64,000 nt of DNA from Streptomyces sp. NBC_00335 (GCF_036127095.1 NZ_CP108006.1:7431501-7495500), one strand, 5' to 3'. Positions 8,872 through 17,592 are shown, numbered from the stretch's first letter. The notes: generated by a model from the letters alone, not told the origin. A program made the numbers and translations.

Positions 8872-8893
8872 GATGACGCCGCGGGGCGTCGTC
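8872..8893. promoter_or_regulatory. inverted repeat, candidate response-regulator operator
   Basis: GATGACGCC and GGCGTCGTC form a 9-bp inverted repeat with one mismatch and a 4-base spacer in the divergent gap between the kinase and the ABC exporter. A TAGCGT -10-like hexamer for the exporter lies at 8951-8956. LuxR-family regulators bind such dyads; binding here is inferred. Confidence 0.4.
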
Positions 8894-9019
8894 CGGACAC
8901 GGTACGGAAGGTCCCCACCGGTGCCGACGCGGCGCCGGGAGCCCGGCTCCTAGCGTCGGGGCGGCGACCGGGCAGCGGATCCGGGCGCCGCCCGAGGACG
9001 CAGGAACCGTGGAGGATCC

Positions 9020-9712
9020 ATGACCGACGACCACCTCATCGACGTGCGCGGGGTGAGCATGACGTACGGCGCCGGCCCGCCCGTGCTGGCCGGGATCAGC
9101 CTGCGGGTGCGGGAGGGGGAGGCGCTCGCCGTGCTCGGCCCCTCCGGCAGCGGCAAGTCCACGCTGCTCAACCTGATCGCGGGTCTGGACCGGCCCGGCG
9201 AGGGCAGCGTGAGCGTCGAGGGGGTGCGGGTGGACGGGCTGACCGAGACCGCGTCCGCGAAGTACCGGCGCTCCCGGATCGGCATGGTCTTCCAGTTCTT
9301 CAACCTCCTGGACGACCTCACCGTTCTGGACAACGTGCTGCTGCCCGCCCAGCTCTCCGGGATGCCCCGCACCGAGTCCGCGGCCCGGGCCGCCGAACTG
9401 CTGGCACACCTGGGCATCGACCGGCACGCCCGGGCCTTTCCCGGCCGGCTGTCGGGCGGCGAGCGGCAGCGCGTGGCCGTCGCACGGGCCCTGATGAACC
9501 GTCCGGCGCTGCTCCTCGCCGACGAGCCGACGGGCGCCCTGGACAGCGCGTCGGGCGCCGACGTACGCGACCTGCTGCGCGAGCTGAACGCGGCCGGCCA
9601 GACGATCGTGCTGGTCACGCACGACCTGGCGCTGGCCGAAGCGTGCGCGACCCGCACCATCGAACTCGTCGACGGGCGCATCGCGCGCGATGTCACGGCG
9701 GTACGGCGATGA
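9020..9712 (+). CDS. ABC transporter ATP-binding protein, MacB/LolD type
   Basis: A 230-aa ATPase with Walker A GPSGSGKST (residues 40-48), Q-loop MVFQFFNLL, signature LSGGERQRVAVARAL, Walker B LLLADEPTGALDS and switch His in VTHD. The sequence type belongs to the MacB/LolD/FtsE group, which powers mechanotransmission-type extrusion rather than classic transport. The ATG follows a strong GGAGG. Its stop overlaps the ATG of the FtsX-type permease by 4 bases (ATGA). Substrate unknown; antimicrobial or envelope-stress export is common when such pairs sit next to a NarL-type two-component system. Confidence 0.95.
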   Translation: MTDDHLIDVRGVSMTYGAGPPVLAGISLRVREGEALAVLGPSGSGKSTLLNLIAGLDRPGEGSVSVEGVRVDGLTETASAKYRRSRIGMVFQFFNLLDDLTVLDNVLLPAQLSGMPRTESAARAAELLAHLGIDRHARAFPGRLSGGERQRVAVARALMNRPALLLADEPTGALDSASGADVRDLLRELNAAGQTIVLVTHDLALAEACATRTIELVDGRIARDVTAVRR

Positions 9713-12141
9713 GCCGGCCGGGGTACCGGCGACGCGGTGGACGGACGGTCCCCGGGAGCGGCCGGCGGCGCGGCGGAGCACTGGGACGGGTGGTGCGCGC
9801 CGGGGTGGGGCGGCGCCGCGCGCAGACGGCGGTGATGGTCCTCACGGCGCTCATCTCGGTCGCCGCGTCGGTCCTCGCCCTCGGATTGCTGGTCGCCTCC
9901 CGGGCACCCTTCGACCGGGCCTTCGACCGGCAGCAAGGGGCGCACCTCACCGTGCAGTTCGAGGGTTCCGCGGTGACCGCCGGGCAGGTGGCGGACACCG
10001 CCCGGATACCCGGGGTCGCAGATGCGGAGGGGCCGTTCGCCGTCACCTCCGTACGCTTGAGACCGACGGGCGACAGGCCGCCCGGCTTCCAGCCGCCGCC
10101 CCTGACCGTGGCGGGACGGGCGTCCGCCGGGGGCGGGGTGGACCGCGTCGCGCTGGTGGAGGGCCGGTGGGCCACCGCGCCCGGCGAGATCGTGCTGGAG
10201 GCCGGCTCGCGGCAGCCCGGAGTGCGGCCCGGGACGCGCCTGGAGACGGGAGGGACGGGGGACTCCGGCGGCTCCGGCGGTACGGTGCTCACGGTGGTCG
10301 GCGTCGCCGAGTCGGTGGGCGAGAGCGCCGACGCATGGGTTGTGCCCGCGCAACTGGGCGGCCTCGACGGGGGTCGGGCGGGCCGCCAGATGCTGTATCG
10401 GCTCACCGACGCCGGCACCGCCGCCGCCGTCGGGCGTGCCCGCGACGCGATCGCCGGGGCGCTGGCGCCGGGGGCCGTCACCGGATCCCAGTCCTACCTC
10501 GACGTGCGGCAGTCGGCCCAGGAGAACACGGCGGCCTACGTCCCCTTCGTGACCGCGTTCGCGGCGCTGGGCCTTTGCATGTCGGTGCTGGTGATCGGCA
10601 TCGTGGTGAGCGGCGCGGTCGGCGCCGCGACCCGGCGCATCGGCATCCTGAAGTCGCTCGGCTTCACCCCGCTCCAAGTGGGCCGGGCGTACGTGGCCCA
10701 GGCGCTGATCCCCGCCGCCGCCGGAGCCGTGCCGGGCGTGCTGCTGGGCAACCTCCTTGCCGTCCCCCTGATGGCGGAGGTGGCGCAGTCGTACGGGACC
10801 GGGGCCGCGCTCATCCCGCTCTGGGTGAACCTCGCGGTGCCCGCCGGCGCCCTGGCCCTGGTGGCGCTCACGGCTTCGGTGCCCGCGCTGCGGGCGGCCC
10901 GGCTGCGCACCGCGCAGGTGCTCGCGATGGGCCGGGGCGCCGGGGGCGGGCGGGGGCGCCGGGTGCGGTACCTGCTCGGCCGGCTGCCGCTGCCGCGTGC
11001 GGTCGGCCTCGGGCTGGCGAGCCCGTTCGCCCGCCCGGCACGCTCGGCGACGATGGCGGCGGCCGTCGCGTTCGGCGCGCTCGCGGTGACCTTCGCGGTG
11101 GGGCTGGGCAGCACGCTCGTCGCGATCCAGCAGGACGGGGACCCGGACCGGGGCGGCGAGGTGACGGTCCGTTCGCTGGCCCGGCCCGGTGAGGGCCCGG
11201 CGAGCACGCCCCGGACGCCCGCCGACCCCGCGGCGATCTCCGCCGTGATCGGAGCCCGGCCCGGGACCGCGTCCTCGTACCGGACCGCCAGGACACAGGT
11301 GTCGGTGGCGGGGCTGAAGGGCGGCGCGCCCCTGGTGGCGTACGAGGGCGACGCCCCCGGCGCCGACCACACGATGGTGTCCGGCCGCTGGTTCGGCGGC
11401 CCGGGCGAGGCGGTCGCCGCGACCCGCTTCCTCCGGGCCACGGGCATTGAACTGGGCGGCACCGTGGTCCTGTCGGAGCAGGGCCGCACCGTCCGGCTGC
11501 GGATCGTCGGGGAGGTTTTCGACCTCGGCGACCAGGGGATGGCCCTGCGCACGGGCATGGACTCGGTCGCGGGGCTGGGGAGCCGGTACCTGCCGAGCGA
11601 CTTCACCGTCCGGCTGACCTCCGGGACGGACACCGGGCGCTACGTCGAGTCCCTGAACGCCGCGCTGAAGCCGCTCGGCGCGGAAGCCGAGGCCGCCGGG
11701 CCGGGCAAGTCGAGCGTGATCCGCGCGATGCAGGCCCTGATCGGGATGCTCACGCTGATGCTGGTGGCCGTGGCCTGCCTGGGGGTGCTCAACACCGTGG
11801 TGCTGGACACCCGGGACCGGGTGCGCGACCTCGGGGTGTTCAAGGCGCTGGGGATGACGCCCCGGCAGACGGTCGTGCAGGTCCTCACCTCGGTGGGCGC
11901 GATCGGCCTCGCCGCAGGGGCGGTTGGCGTTCCGCTCGGGGTGGCCCTGCACGGCTGGGTGATGCCGGAGATGGGTCGGGCCGTCGGCACCACGATCCCG
12001 CCGGCGGACGTGGACGTCTACGGCCCCCTGCTGCTGGGGGCGTTGGCGCCGGCCGGGGCGCTGATCGCGGTGGCGGGAGCGCTGCTGCCGGCCGCGTGGG
12101 CGGCGCGGACGCGGACGGCGCGGGCGCTGCGGGCGGAGTGA
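9709..12141 (+). CDS. ABC transporter permease, FtsX family (two FtsX domains)
   Basis: An 810-aa membrane protein. A basic N-terminus precedes the first membrane segment at about residues 36-60. A large extracytoplasmic domain (about 60-280) is followed by an FtsX module of three segments (about 285-400), a second anchor at about 450-475, a second external domain, and a C-terminal FtsX module (about 670-800). Each FtsX module carries the typical IGILKSLGFTP-like or LGVFKALGMTP coupling helix. The ATG at 9709 overlaps the ATPase stop (ATGA), and the reading frame upstream of it is antisense read-through. It forms a single exporter with the ATPase. Confidence 0.93.
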   Translation: MSRPGYRRRGGRTVPGSGRRRGGALGRVVRAGVGRRRAQTAVMVLTALISVAASVLALGLLVASRAPFDRAFDRQQGAHLTVQFEGSAVTAGQVADTARIPGVADAEGPFAVTSVRLRPTGDRPPGFQPPPLTVAGRASAGGGVDRVALVEGRWATAPGEIVLEAGSRQPGVRPGTRLETGGTGDSGGSGGTVLTVVGVAESVGESADAWVVPAQLGGLDGGRAGRQMLYRLTDAGTAAAVGRARDAIAGALAPGAVTGSQSYLDVRQSAQENTAAYVPFVTAFAALGLCMSVLVIGIVVSGAVGAATRRIGILKSLGFTPLQVGRAYVAQALIPAAAGAVPGVLLGNLLAVPLMAEVAQSYGTGAALIPLWVNLAVPAGALALVALTASVPALRAARLRTAQVLAMGRGAGGGRGRRVRYLLGRLPLPRAVGLGLASPFARPARSATMAAAVAFGALAVTFAVGLGSTLVAIQQDGDPDRGGEVTVRSLARPGEGPASTPRTPADPAAISAVIGARPGTASSYRTARTQVSVAGLKGGAPLVAYEGDAPGADHTMVSGRWFGGPGEAVAATRFLRATGIELGGTVVLSEQGRTVRLRIVGEVFDLGDQGMALRTGMDSVAGLGSRYLPSDFTVRLTSGTDTGRYVESLNAALKPLGAEAEAAGPGKSSVIRAMQALIGMLTLMLVAVACLGVLNTVVLDTRDRVRDLGVFKALGMTPRQTVVQVLTSVGAIGLAAGAVGVPLGVALHGWVMPEMGRAVGTTIPPADVDVYGPLLLGALAPAGALIAVAGALLPAAWAARTRTARALRAE

Positions 12142-12150
12142 GGTGCGGGC

Positions 12151-12199
12151 GGAGTGAGCCGGGCCGGCCGGGGGCGGCCCGGCCGGCCCGGCTCACTCC
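12151..12199. terminator. 22-bp perfect hairpin between convergent genes
   Basis: A perfect 22-bp inverted repeat (arms 12151-12172 and 12178-12199, 5-base loop) lies between the ABC permease stop (12141) and the lipoprotein stop (12210). It is unusually long and G/C-rich and should block transcription from both sides. The left arm begins with a second copy of the GCGGAGTGAG-type sequence that ends the permease gene. Confidence 0.85.
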
Positions 12200-12209
12200 G
12201 GGCCGGGGG

Positions 12210-13154
12210 TCAGGACTTCGGCACGGTGTTGATGTGGTGGGTGCCGGCGCTGTAGAAACCGTCCACGGTGTTCTTGACATCGGCGTGGGAAACGGCCTCA
12301 TCGGCCTTGTAATAGAACCAGTTGACCTTCATGTTCCACGTCCGTGAACCGCCGGTGAAGGGAAGGTCGATGAACCAGTTGCTGAAATGCATGTCCATCT
12401 TCTCGCGCGGGACGTATTTGCCGGAGCTGGTGAACAGATCCTTGCCGTCCAGCGAATAGGTGGCTTTCCCGTCCATGAAAGTGATCATCATGATGTGCCA
12501 GCCCTCAAGGCGCTGCTTCTTGAGCGCGCGGGTGACCCGGTCCGGCGGATCGGCCTTGAACCAACTCGTGGTGTCGAGTTGCGGACCCACCGAACCCCAG
12601 CCGCCGTTCGGCAGGTACTCGTAATCGAGCTCGCTGTAGTTCGGCGAGGAGTCCGAGGCGGAGATCGGGAAGAAGGTCTCGACGACGTGATCGCCGTTGC
12701 GGCCGCTGACGGGCTTGTCGCTCAGGTAGACCCGGGCGGCGAAGGTGCCGGTGAAGAGCGGGGTGCCGGTGGTCTGCACCTCGGCCTGCTTGGTGCCCTG
12801 CTTGGTGCCGTCGGTGGAGGACTGGAGCTGCAGTACCCGGCCGCCCTGAGCGGTCGGGTCGGTGGGGAAGCCGGCGCCGCCGCCGGACCAGGTGTCCTTG
12901 ATCCCCGGGCCGCCCCCACCTGCACGGACCTCCCAGCCGTTGGCGGCGAGCGAGGGGTCTTCGGGACCGCTGTACCGGAAGTCGTCGAACAGGGTTCCGG
13001 GCGGTCCGGACGGGGTCGGCGAGGCGCTGGGGGTGCGCGACGCGGCGGCGTCACTGGTGGGACTGCCCGAACACGCCGCCAGTACGCACAGGAGGGCGGG
13101 CAGTGTGAGCGCGGTCCACGCGCGGTGTCGAGAGGTGCGGCGGGGCTGACTCAC
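12210..13154 (-). CDS. secreted lipoprotein with GH16-like jelly-roll domain
   Basis: A 314-aa lipoprotein. The signal peptide ends in lipobox LAAC with C28, followed by a Ser/Pro/Thr linker (about 29-55). The rest (about 60-310) resembles a concanavalin-type fold and contains ELDYEYL, which matches the GH16 active-site pattern ExDxE with E175, D177 and E179. GH16 enzymes cleave beta-glucans and related galactans by retaining hydrolysis. The tail FSNWFIDLPFTGGSRTWNMKVNWFYY fits a beta-sandwich edge. The GTG at 13154 is chosen because AAGGAG lies five bases upstream. It is divergent from the polysaccharide operon at 13532. Substrate not determinable; it could also be a non-catalytic glycan-binding relative. 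Confidence 0.75.
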   Translation of the reverse strand: MSQPRRTSRHRAWTALTLPALLCVLAACSGSPTSDAAASRTPSASPTPSGPPGTLFDDFRYSGPEDPSLAANGWEVRAGGGGPGIKDTWSGGGAGFPTDPTAQGGRVLQLQSSTDGTKQGTKQAEVQTTGTPLFTGTFAARVYLSDKPVSGRNGDHVVETFFPISASDSSPNYSELDYEYLPNGGWGSVGPQLDTTSWFKADPPDRVTRALKKQRLEGWHIMMITFMDGKATYSLDGKDLFTSSGKYVPREKMDMHFSNWFIDLPFTGGSRTWNMKVNWFYYKADEAVSHADVKNTVDGFYSAGTHHINTVPKS

Positions 13155-13303
13155 ACGGGCTCCTTGGGGGTGGGCGTAGAGGCGGTACCTGGACACGCCC
13201 TGTGCATGAGGATCAATGACTGATCACATGAGGGGGTCATCTTAAGGTTCGCGGCGACCCGCGGAACCCCGGCCACCGGGTCCCGGCAATGGGGCCTCGG
13301 TGA

Positions 13304-13319
13304 AATGGTCTAGACGAAT
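13304..13319. promoter_or_regulatory. DasR-responsive element (dre)-like site
   Basis: AATGGTCTAGACGAAT contains the central TGGTCTAGAC of the dre consensus ACTGGTCTAGACCACT and matches it at 13 of 16 positions by eye. DasR is the GntR-family regulator that senses phosphorylated GlcNAc in Streptomyces. The site lies in the divergent gap, 150 bases from the lipoprotein start and 213 bases from the start of the polysaccharide operon. Binding is inferred from sequence only. Confidence 0.6.
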
Positions 13320-13385
13320 TTGGTGCGGCCGATCATGCTCCGGTCGGCTATCGGGGACCGTGCGTGGGAATCTACTGACTGGTAC

Positions 13386-13397
13386 TGCCAATTGGCA
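13386..13397. promoter_or_regulatory. perfect palindrome TGCCAATTGGCA
   Basis: A perfect 12-bp palindrome in a locally A/T-richer patch of the same divergent region, 135 bases upstream of the polysaccharide operon. It may be a second operator. No regulator can be named. Confidence 0.35.
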
Positions 13398-13531
13398 TTT
13401 CAATCCGATTACGGAGCCTGGTCAGAACGCTCCAAAAGCAGACATCGAGCCCAAGTCGATTCCGCCCGGTGCACTAGCGTTCGCCCTGCCATCCCGCGGT
13501 CTACGTACCCTGCCCTGAAAGGCCTCGCAAG

Positions 13532-14125
13532 GTGCGCTCAGTCATACCTTCCATTGAACGCGGGTCGGCACGGCAGGCACAGCCTGAAATGTCAGAGCCG
13601 GGCTTTGACGAGCCCGCACCCGCACCGGTTTTCGTCGACCAGTCGGGTCTGCGCGGCCGTCTGCTCCGGGGCCTCGGCTGGCCGGTCTCCGTGGTCGGCG
13701 CGATCCTGGCGATCGCCATGGGCAGCAGCCTGATCGGCATGCAGGCGGAAGCCCCGGCGATGGGCATACCCGTGCAACCCTCGCGGTCGCCCGCCTCGCC
13801 GGGCTCATCCGGGACCGCGCCGTCGCCCACCCTGTCGACCGCGCGATCCGCGCCGTCGGCGCCGTCCGGGTCATCTTCACCCGGGACGGCCACGCGGTCC
13901 GCCTCACCCCGGACGAAGCCCTCGCCCACTCCGTCGAAGACTCCGGTCACCAAACCGAAGCCGTCGGCCGCTTCGTCGGAGCCCTCGGCCGCCACCTCGA
14001 AGCCCCCGGCCACCAAGCCGAAACCCCCGGCCGCCACTCCCCGTCCGGTGGCGATCACACCGAACCCCACGGCCACCGCCCCGCCCGGGGCAGGCTCTTC
14101 GGACCGGCCGTCCGAGAACCCCTGA
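13532..14125 (+). CDS. small membrane protein with long Pro/Ser/Thr-rich outer tail, first gene of polysaccharide operon
   Basis: A 197-aa protein with a cytoplasmic N-terminus (about 45 residues), a single transmembrane segment at about 46-67 (LGWPVSVVGAILAIAMGSSLIG), and a low-complexity tail of about 125 residues dominated by Pro, Ser, Thr, Ala and Lys (repeats such as TKPKPSA, KPPATKPKPPAATP). The tail probably spans the cell wall. The GTG at 13532 has GAAAGG upstream. It is followed after 31 bases by the deacetylase-glycosyltransferase gene and likely belongs to the same transcript. By position it corresponds to the small partner gene of the mat locus (matA) described in Streptomyces; that match is from memory and unproven here. 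Confidence 0.7.
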   Translation: MRSVIPSIERGSARQAQPEMSEPGFDEPAPAPVFVDQSGLRGRLLRGLGWPVSVVGAILAIAMGSSLIGMQAEAPAMGIPVQPSRSPASPGSSGTAPSPTLSTARSAPSAPSGSSSPGTATRSASPRTKPSPTPSKTPVTKPKPSAASSEPSAATSKPPATKPKPPAATPRPVAITPNPTATAPPGAGSSDRPSENP

Positions 14126-14156
14126 TCGTCCGCACCACCCATCTCCAGGAGCGTCA

Positions 14157-16307
14157 TTGTCCCGCCATCAGCGCCGCCGGCAGTCCCTGCTGAGGCCGCG
14201 CCGACTGGCCGCGCCGCCGCTGCGCTTCGTCATGCCGCTGTCGCTGTTGGCCTGCCTGCTCGCGCTTCTCGTCCTGCGCGGCCTCGCCACCAACGAGGCG
14301 TTCCACGACGATCGGATCGCGATCTCGGTCGACAAGACCACCGTGCCGAACGACCTGCTCAAGGGCGGTCCGGTCATCGACGCGCGCGGCAGCAAGAACG
14401 CGAAGCCCGTGAGCTATCACATCCCCGACCGCACCGCGGTCCTGAGCTTCGACGACGGTCCCTCGCCGCAGTGGACTCCGAAGATCCTGGACGTGCTCGC
14501 GGCCCGTGACGTCCGTGCGGACTTCTTCGTGACCGGCGCCATGACCACGCGCAACCCGGAGCTGATCCGGCAGATCGTCGCGGGCGGCCACGAACTCGGC
14601 GTCCACACCTTCACCCACCCCGACCTGGTGTACCAGTCCAAGACCCGGATCAGCTGGGAGCTGGCGCAGACACAGCTCGCGCTGGCCGGCGTCGCGGGCG
14701 TCCACAGCGCGCTGTTCCGCCCGCCGTACTCCTCCGACGCCACGGCGATGGACGACTGGAACTATCCGGTGATCAAGTACGTGGGTGCGCGCGGCTACCT
14801 CACCGCGTTCATCGACCGGGACACCGACGACTGGAAGCGGCCCGGAGTCGAGGAGATCGTCAAGGCGGCCATGCCGGCCAAGCCCGGTGCGGGCGCGCTG
14901 ATCCTGCTGCACGACGCGGGTGGCGACCGTACCCAGACCATCGCCGCGCTCGAGCAGATCATCGACAAGCTGCAGGCCCAGGGCTACCGCTTCACCACCA
15001 TCTCCGACGCACTCGGCGCCTCCAGCGCCACCGTGCCGGTGACCGGATACCAACTGTGGGCGGGCAAGGGCTACATCTGGGCCACCCAGTTCGCCGTGCA
15101 GACCCTGCCGGTGCTGGTCGGGCTGCTGGCCCTCGTCGGCTTCCTCAACTTCGGCCGGTTCGGGCTGATGCTCGTGCTCGCACCGCTCCACGCCCGCCGC
15201 GCCAAGAAGCGGGACGCCTGGGGACCGCCCGTCACCGGGCCGGTCACCGTGCTGGTCCCGGCCTACAACGAGCGCGAGTGCATAGCCAACACCCTCAACT
15301 CCCTTGCCGTCAGCGACCATCCGATCGAGGTGATCGTCATCGATGACGGCTCCTCGGACGGCACCGCCGACATCGTCGAAGCGATGGGCCTCCCGTTCGT
15401 CCGGCTGATCCGCAAGGTCAACGGCGGCAAGTCCAGCGCGCTCAACACCGGTATCGCGGCCGCCTCGTACGACATCATCGTGATGATGGACGGCGACACC
15501 GTCTTCGAGCCGTCCACCGTGCGCGAGCTGGTCCAGCCCTTCGGCGACCCGGAGATCGGCGCCGTCGCGGGCAATGCCAAGGTCGGCAACCGCGACAGCC
15601 TGATCGGCGCCTGGCAGCACATCGAGTACGTCCTCGGCCACAACCTGGACCGCCGGATGTACGACATGCTGAACGTCATCCAGACCATCCCCGGCGCGGT
15701 CGGCTCCTTCCGCAAGGAGGCGCTGCGACGGGTCGGCGGGATGAGCGACGACACCCTCGCCGAGGACACCGACATCACCATCGCGGTCCTCTGCGACGGC
15801 TGGCGGATCGTCTACGCCGAGAACGCCCGCGCCTGGACCGAGGCTCCCGCCAGCCTCCAGCAGCTCTGGTCCCAGCGGTACCGCTGGAGCTACGGCAGCA
15901 TGCAGGCGATGTGGAAGCACCGCGGCGCGGTGACCTCCCGCGGGCCGGCCGGGCGCTTCGGCCGGGTCGGACTGCCGCTCGTCGTGCTGTTCGGCGTGAT
16001 CGCCCCGCTGCTGGCGCCGCTGGTCGACCTGTTCCTGCTGTACGGCGTGCTCTTCGGGGACGCCGGGATCACCCTCACCAGCTGGGGCGGCTTCATCCTG
16101 CTCCAGGCCGTGCTGTCCTGGTACGCCTTCCACCTCGACCACGAGAAGCCCTGGTACCTGATCAGCCTGCCGATCCAGCAACTGGTCTACCGGCAGCTGA
16201 TGTACATCGTCCTGCTGCAGTCCGCGATCACGGCGATGACCGGCGGCCGGCTGCGCTGGCAGAAGCTCCGGCGCACCGGCGAGGTCGCAGTACCGGTGGA
16301 GGCCTGA
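14157..16307 (+). CDS. matB: bifunctional polysaccharide deacetylase / GT2 glycosyltransferase (MatB-like)
   Basis: A 716-aa membrane protein fusing two activities. An N-terminal anchor (about 23-43) is followed by a NodB-type deacetylase at about 90-290 with SFDDGP (D99, D100), the metal-binding HTFTH pair (H150, H154), RPPYS and LLHDAGGD. After a transmembrane segment (about 310-335) comes a processive GT2 domain at about 360-580 with VPAYNE, DDGSSDGT, MDGDT, EDTD and the QRYRW motif, then C-terminal membrane segments. Such fusions build and partly deacetylate a beta-linked GlcNAc polymer; the Streptomyces mat locus needed for pellet aggregation has this composition. The start is TTG at 14157, supported by CAGGAG five bases upstream. 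The acyltransferase gene begins 2 bases after the stop. Confidence 0.85.
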   Translation: MSRHQRRRQSLLRPRRLAAPPLRFVMPLSLLACLLALLVLRGLATNEAFHDDRIAISVDKTTVPNDLLKGGPVIDARGSKNAKPVSYHIPDRTAVLSFDDGPSPQWTPKILDVLAARDVRADFFVTGAMTTRNPELIRQIVAGGHELGVHTFTHPDLVYQSKTRISWELAQTQLALAGVAGVHSALFRPPYSSDATAMDDWNYPVIKYVGARGYLTAFIDRDTDDWKRPGVEEIVKAAMPAKPGAGALILLHDAGGDRTQTIAALEQIIDKLQAQGYRFTTISDALGASSATVPVTGYQLWAGKGYIWATQFAVQTLPVLVGLLALVGFLNFGRFGLMLVLAPLHARRAKKRDAWGPPVTGPVTVLVPAYNERECIANTLNSLAVSDHPIEVIVIDDGSSDGTADIVEAMGLPFVRLIRKVNGGKSSALNTGIAAASYDIIVMMDGDTVFEPSTVRELVQPFGDPEIGAVAGNAKVGNRDSLIGAWQHIEYVLGHNLDRRMYDMLNVIQTIPGAVGSFRKEALRRVGGMSDDTLAEDTDITIAVLCDGWRIVYAENARAWTEAPASLQQLWSQRYRWSYGSMQAMWKHRGAVTSRGPAGRFGRVGLPLVVLFGVIAPLLAPLVDLFLLYGVLFGDAGITLTSWGGFILLQAVLSWYAFHLDHEKPWYLISLPIQQLVYRQLMYIVLLQSAITAMTGGRLRWQKLRRTGEVAVPVEA

Positions 16308-16309
16308 TC

Positions 16310-17572
16310 ATGACCGCATACACAGACCTCGGGCGTCATCAGGACACCGTCCAGCTGAGGATCCCCGCCGTCCTGCGCCAGCGGCAGGAGCCCGATCCGG
16401 AGCCGGAGCCGCAGGCGCCGTCCCCGCGCAAGGGCGGCCGCGACCGCTACCTCGACCTGCTGCGCGCGCTGGCCCTGGTCCGCGTGATGATCTACCACAA
16501 CTTCGGATGGTTCTGGCTGCCCCTCGTCTTTCCGTCGATGGGCGTGATGTTCGCGCTGGCCGGCTCCCTGATGGCCCGCTCGCTCAGCCGTCCCGCGCTC
16601 GGAGTGATCCGCGGCCGACTGCGCCGCCTGCTGCCGCCGATGTGGCTGTTCGGCGCCGTCCTGATCACCCTCCAGATCATCGACGGCTGGGGCCCCGACT
16701 CCGACGGCCACCCCACCTGGTGGTGGACCAAGCTGGCGTTCTGGATCCTCCCGCTGAGCACTCCGCCGTACGCGGACGCCCTGCCCGGTTTCGGCCTGGT
16801 GGAAGGCGGCTGGGCCCTGCAGATCACCGTCCCGCTCTGGTACCTGCGGGCCTACCTCTGGTACGTGCTGCTCTCACCGCTGATGCTCTGGGCGCTGCGA
16901 CGGCTTCCGTGGGTGACGCTGTTCAGCCCCCTGGCGCTGCTCATCGTCATGAACTCCTTCTTCGCCGACCAGGAGTTCATCTACGGCCGGGTCTGGGAGA
17001 CCGCCAACGACTTCACCATGTTCGGCTCCTGCTGGATCCTCGGCATGGCCCACCAGGAAGGGCTGCTCAAGAGGATCCCGCAGTACGTCCTGCCGTCCAT
17101 CGCCCCGCTGGTCATGGTGGCCGCCCTCTGGTACCTGCAGACCCGCCCGGTCGACCCGACCGTGCACACCGACATCGAGGCCTGGCCGATCGCGCAGGCC
17201 CTGTGGTCCCTGGGCTTCGTCGCCATCCTGCTCCACGTCAGCCCTTCCTGGGACCAGTGGCCCAGGCTGCTGGAACGCTGGAACGGCCTGGTCAGCCTGC
17301 TCAACTCGCGCGCGGTCAGCGTCTACCTGTGGCACCAGGTGGCACTGGTGGCCGCGATCCCGCTGATCGACCCCCTCTGGAGCGTCCCCTTCTTCTACGA
17401 CAACCTCCAGTGGCTGCTGGCCAGCCAGTGGTTCACCCTGCTGGTGGCGATCCCGCTGGTCGGCCTCCTGGTCCTGACCTTCGGCTGGGTCGAGGACGTG
17501 GCCGCCAAACGCTCACCACGGCTCCTGCCGTACCCGCGCCGCCAACGGGGCAGGCGCCGCTCCACCGAGTGA
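16310..17572 (+). CDS. membrane acyltransferase (OafA/acyltransferase-3 type)
   Basis: A 420-aa polytopic protein. After a Pro/Glu-rich cytoplasmic head (about 1-42) it has RYLDLLRALALVRVMIYHNFGW, the start of an acyltransferase-3 domain, with a conserved Arg pair and the catalytic-type His in TM1, then about ten membrane helices up to residue 405 and a basic tail. Family members O- or N-acylate surface glycans. The ATG lies 2 bases after the deacetylase-glycosyltransferase stop, so translation is coupled and the substrate is probably that polymer (inference). A hairpin 21 bases after its stop ends the operon. Confidence 0.85.
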   Translation: MTAYTDLGRHQDTVQLRIPAVLRQRQEPDPEPEPQAPSPRKGGRDRYLDLLRALALVRVMIYHNFGWFWLPLVFPSMGVMFALAGSLMARSLSRPALGVIRGRLRRLLPPMWLFGAVLITLQIIDGWGPDSDGHPTWWWTKLAFWILPLSTPPYADALPGFGLVEGGWALQITVPLWYLRAYLWYVLLSPLMLWALRRLPWVTLFSPLALLIVMNSFFADQEFIYGRVWETANDFTMFGSCWILGMAHQEGLLKRIPQYVLPSIAPLVMVAALWYLQTRPVDPTVHTDIEAWPIAQALWSLGFVAILLHVSPSWDQWPRLLERWNGLVSLLNSRAVSVYLWHQVALVAAIPLIDPLWSVPFFYDNLQWLLASQWFTLLVAIPLVGLLVLTFGWVEDVAAKRSPRLLPYPRRQRGRRRSTE

Positions 17573-17592
17573 CGGGGGCCGCACCGGCATCC

